64,000 nucleotides of DNA from HXMU1420-13 sp965601825 (GTDB lineage: Bacteria; Bacteroidota; Rhodothermia; Balneolales; Balneolaceae). The position numbers and the translations under genes are program-made. The notes beneath the pieces are model-generated. The model had not been told where the DNA came from, did no database searches, and saw nothing but the letters and a program-made list of their open reading frames with translations. The stretch spans positions 2,604,001-2,668,000 of the forward strand of contig OZ271839.1 in assembly GCA_965601825.1 (NCBI GenBank), in the 5' to 3' direction. Shown here in pieces: positions 61,566 to 64,000 of this stretch; within the stretch, counting starts at the first letter, position 1, and each line of letters starts with the position of its first letter.

Positions 61566-63338
61566 TTAGACAACAGATTGCTCTTTATACTGCAATTCAT
61601 AGAGGCGTCTATAGATACCTTCTTCGACCTTAACTAATTTTTTATGTGGACCTTTCTCTCTTATCTCCCCTTTATGCATTACTAAAATGGTATCCGCATG
61701 CTGAATGGTGGAAAGTCGATGAGCGATTACAATAGAGGTTCTTCCGTCCATCATTTTAGTACTGGCTTCATTTACTAACGCTTCCGTTTCAGAATCTACA
61801 CTAGACGTTGCCTCATCTAAAACCAATATTTTAGGATCAAATACCATCGCCCGAACAAAACAAATCAGTTGCTTCTGCCCCATTGAAAGTGATTTACCCT
61901 GTTCCTTTAACATGTAATCGTATTTTCCCGGGAGTTTTTCAATGAATCGATGAGCTTCAACTTGATGGGCTGCCTCAATTACTTGCTCTCTGGAAATACC
62001 TTCTTCCCCTAAAGTGATATTATCGATTATCGATCCTGTAAATAGAGTATGATCTTGTAATACCAAACTGAAATAATAGCGAAGATCCGATAACGCTAAA
62101 TCTTTTATATCAACACCATCAAGTTTTATAGAGCCTTTTTGGATTTCGTAAAACCGAAGTAGCAAGTTAATAATAGTAGTTTTTCCTGCTCCTGTAGCAC
62201 CCACTATTGCAATATTCTCTCCTGGTTTAGCGGTAAATGAAACGTTGCGAAGTACCCAATCCTCATTTTCATTGTATTTAAACCAAACATTTTCAAAGGT
62301 TATTTCACCTTTTGGATGCTGAATTCTTTTAGGTTGCTCAACTTCGATAACCTCTGTCTCGGTATCCATCACACTAAATATTCGTTCTGATGAAGCCAAT
62401 GCAGATTGAAGCGTATTAAATTTTTCAGACAATCCACGAATTGGCATAAAGAACTGTCGAGCATATTGAATAAATGCTAAGAGTACACCAAATGTAACAC
62501 CGCCCATCATTGCTCTACCGCCACCATACCACACAATCAAAGCCATTGCAAAGCTTGAAAAGACTTCGACTAGTGGCCAGAAAATGGAAAAATAGAAGAT
62601 TGTTTCAATGTGAGCCTCACGATGGTTTGCATTTATCTTCTTAAACTTTTCCTGCTGCTTTTTCTCCCGATTGAAAAGTTGAACCACATCCATTCCATTA
62701 ATGTGCTCCTGAACAAATGAATTCAGATTCGAAATCTGATCTCTAACATTTAGAAATGCCACTCTAACTTTTTCCTTGAACCAAAAAGTAGCGTAGAATA
62801 AAATCGGTAGTACAGCAATTGTAACTAAACTCAATTCCCAGTTCATGCTGAACATGAAATACAGAATGAAAATAATTCTGAACATATCGCCGATGATGGC
62901 GACCACACCATCAGACAATAATTCACTTAATGCCTCAACATCGCTAGTTGTTCTGGTAATTAATCTACCGATGGGATTCTTATCGAAAAATTGAACATGT
63001 AGTGATTTAATTTTTTCGAATATTGCATTTCGTAAAGAGTAGAGTGTTCCCTGACCAAACCATCTTGTTAGATAAGTGTTCGTCATTAAGAGAACAAATT
63101 CACCAATTAAAGCAGCGAATAAGAGTAATATGATATTCATTAAACCATCAAAATCGCCGATAGCTATATGATCATCGATGGCCATTTGTGTTAGTTTTGG
63201 CCGGATGGTTCCCAGAAAGGAAGCAAACAGTGTTAAAACAACAGCAAGTAGTACGAACCAGCGATATGGTTTAATAAAAAAATAAAGCCGTTTGATCAGA
63301 GCTCTGTCAACGGCTTTATACTTTGAATCTTTACTCAT
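61566..63338 (-). CDS. MsbA/MdlB-like ABC exporter (membrane and ATPase domains in one chain)
   Basis: Protein of 590 residues with six membrane helices (about residues 20-320) and a C-terminal ATPase. Walker A is GATGAGKTT near 378, the signature is SLSMGQKQ, Walker B is KILVLDEAT followed by AHRLS. It should form a homodimer or a heterodimer and export lipids, drugs or peptides. It ends the window's minus-strand run just downstream of the RNase Z gene, with nine bases between. Confidence 0.9.
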   Translation of the reverse strand: MSKDSKYKAVDRALIKRLYFFIKPYRWFVLLAVVLTLFASFLGTIRPKLTQMAIDDHIAIGDFDGLMNIILLLFAALIGEFVLLMTNTYLTRWFGQGTLYSLRNAIFEKIKSLHVQFFDKNPIGRLITRTTSDVEALSELLSDGVVAIIGDMFRIIFILYFMFSMNWELSLVTIAVLPILFYATFWFKEKVRVAFLNVRDQISNLNSFVQEHINGMDVVQLFNREKKQQEKFKKINANHREAHIETIFYFSIFWPLVEVFSSFAMALIVWYGGGRAMMGGVTFGVLLAFIQYARQFFMPIRGLSEKFNTLQSALASSERIFSVMDTETEVIEVEQPKRIQHPKGEITFENVWFKYNENEDWVLRNVSFTAKPGENIAIVGATGAGKTTIINLLLRFYEIQKGSIKLDGVDIKDLALSDLRYYFSLVLQDHTLFTGSIIDNITLGEEGISREQVIEAAHQVEAHRFIEKLPGKYDYMLKEQGKSLSMGQKQLICFVRAMVFDPKILVLDEATSSVDSETEALVNEASTKMMDGRTSIVIAHRLSTIQHADTILVMHKGEIREKGPHKKLVKVEEGIYRRLYELQYKEQSVV

Positions 63339-63347
63339 TTAATCGGT

Positions 63348-64000
63348 TTAGAATCGATCGAAATCGTCGTAAGATGTTCTTGGACTATTTGATCGTTTTG
63401 GCATTTGTTCGCCTGACTTATCATCACGATTGTAGCTACTGCTACCATATCTACGATCACCGCCACCTCTATTACGATCCTGACCCTGGCTGCCATAGTT
63501 TCTATCACCGCCGCCTCGGTAACCTCCGCCACTGCGATCATTATCATAGCGTCCGCCACCGCCACCACGGTAACCTCCGCCGCCACCTCCACTACGGTAA
63601 CCTCCACTGCCACCGCTTCTATAGCCTCCGCCGCCACGATCATTGTCGTACCGGCCGCCGCCGCCATGTTGCTTGCGAGGCCTGAAGTTTCTACCACCAC
63701 CTCCGCGATGATCTCTTCCTCCACCACGGTGATCTCGTCCACCACCTCGATGATCTCTTCCACCACCTCTTCCAAAACCAGTATCAGGTTTCTTGGTTAG
63801 ATCTTTGAGTTCAACTTTTGGATCAACAATTCCTCTTTCATGAGTTGGGTCCGTGAAAATTGGTCGAAGTTCGTTTGCTAACCAAGTCGGATAAAAAGCA
63901 TCTCTTGCTTCCTTAAGAAGCACATGAAGATTTGTATATCTAGCTGAGAAGTGTCCGATAACTAACAGCTTAGTTTGAGCTTCATTAGCTACTCTAGCTG
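63348..64000 (-). CDS. rnz: Ribonuclease Z, 3' part, with RGG-rich tail (5' end outside window)
   Basis: Incomplete at the right edge. The first visible residues TKLLVIGHFSARYTNLHVLLKEARDAF match the end of the catalytic metallo-beta-lactamase domain of RNase Z (the conserved GHFSxRY and EAR motifs), which trims tRNA 3' ends. I split that motif at GHFSARY and LLKEARDAF. After ELRPIFTDP and a short linker, about 140 residues are almost only Gly, Arg, Ser, Tyr, Asp and Asn, including three to four RDHRGGG units and many GGGGYR units. The tail is unusual for RNase Z and resembles RNA-binding RGG regions. Confidence 0.85.
   Translation of the reverse strand, partial: ARVANEAQTKLLVIGHFSARYTNLHVLLKEARDAFYPTWLANELRPIFTDPTHERGIVDPKVELKDLTKKPDTGFGRGGGRDHRGGGRDHRGGGRDHRGGGGRNFRPRKQHGGGGRYDNDRGGGGYRSGGSGGYRSGGGGGGYRGGGGGRYDNDRSGGGYRGGGDRNYGSQGQDRNRGGGDRRYGSSSYNRDDKSGEQMPKRSNSPRTSYDDFDRF

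Noticed and set aside
63323..63685. Plus-strand open frame rich in His, Tyr, Arg
   Set aside because: Antisense reading of the RGG repeats; composition is an artefact.
63335..63775. Open frame opposite the RGG tail, rich in Val, Glu, Ala
   Set aside because: It is a by-product of the GGN-rich repeats in the RNase Z tail read in another frame; no start signal or family.

Overview
The window looks like a chromosomal segment of a Balneolota/Rhodothermota-type bacterium (relatives of Bacteroidota). I infer this from the A+T-rich composition, the many Sec-exported lipoproteins and barrel-like outer-membrane proteins, a large S9 peptidase and a BNR-propeller protein, bactofilin, LytS/LytTR signalling, and dispersed GTCAT...ATGAC intergenic repeats. 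Several genes have good GGAGG-type ribosome binding sites. No marker gene fixes the genus. I see no rRNA, tRNA, CRISPR array, prophage or complete insertion sequence.

Layout. 1-6.2 kb: an amino-acid permease fused to a TrkA-type regulatory module, a GIY-YIG nuclease gene flanked by related repeats, and a secreted S9 peptidase. 6.2-11 kb: a fermentative cluster on the minus strand (OFA-family carrier, PflB, PflA) with a perfect GGAAGCGCTTCC palindrome upstream of pflB. 11.1-17.8 kb: an accessory plus-strand run with an unknown membrane protein, SatD and a small membrane partner behind a TGATACA repeat operator, a LytS-type kinase/LytTR regulator pair, an aminotransferase with an export-like N-terminus, an NTF2-like secreted protein and a DUF5694 lipoprotein. 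17.9-21.5 kb: a sulfide:quinone-reductase-like flavoprotein, a 53-residue microprotein, and a cysteine-rich 600-residue protein that resembles FMN barrels. 21.6-25.7 kb: a shortened anti-sigma-like protein, ECF sigma factor, HolA, YhhN protein and MFS exporter. 25.8-29.5 kb: bactofilin, YfcC-type carrier and small secreted or unknown proteins. 29.5-37.4 kb: asnS, an M16 peptidase, pnp, rpsO and katG. 37.6-41.3 kb: a GPH sugar symporter with VOC and Dabb proteins, then small membrane proteins. 41.4-48.1 kb: the translation operon rimP-nusA-infB-rbfA-truB-ribF. 48.2-56.2 kb: BNR-propeller protein, DUF192 lipoprotein, fbp, coaE, nadB, prfB with its programmed +1 frameshift, and a DUF883 protein. 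56.3-58.0 kb: a btaA-btaB pair for betaine lipid synthesis. 58.1-61.4 kb: a group of secreted surface proteins plus a putative molybdenum-carrier-like protein. 61.6-64 kb: an MsbA-like ABC exporter and the 3' part of an RNase Z gene that carries an RGG-rich tail.

How the parts fit. Three LacI/cre-like AAGCGCTT palindromes lie upstream of pflB, fbp and the GPH sugar symporter. They share 8 to 13 identical bases pairwise and suggest one sugar-responsive regulon controlling fermentation, gluconeogenesis and sugar uptake. The most unusual items are the RNase Z RGG tail, the SQR/microprotein/600-residue trio, the betaine-lipid pair, the GIY-YIG gene between repeat copies, the anti-sigma gene whose stop codon comes from such a repeat, and a probable internal start that would release a stand-alone TrkA subunit.
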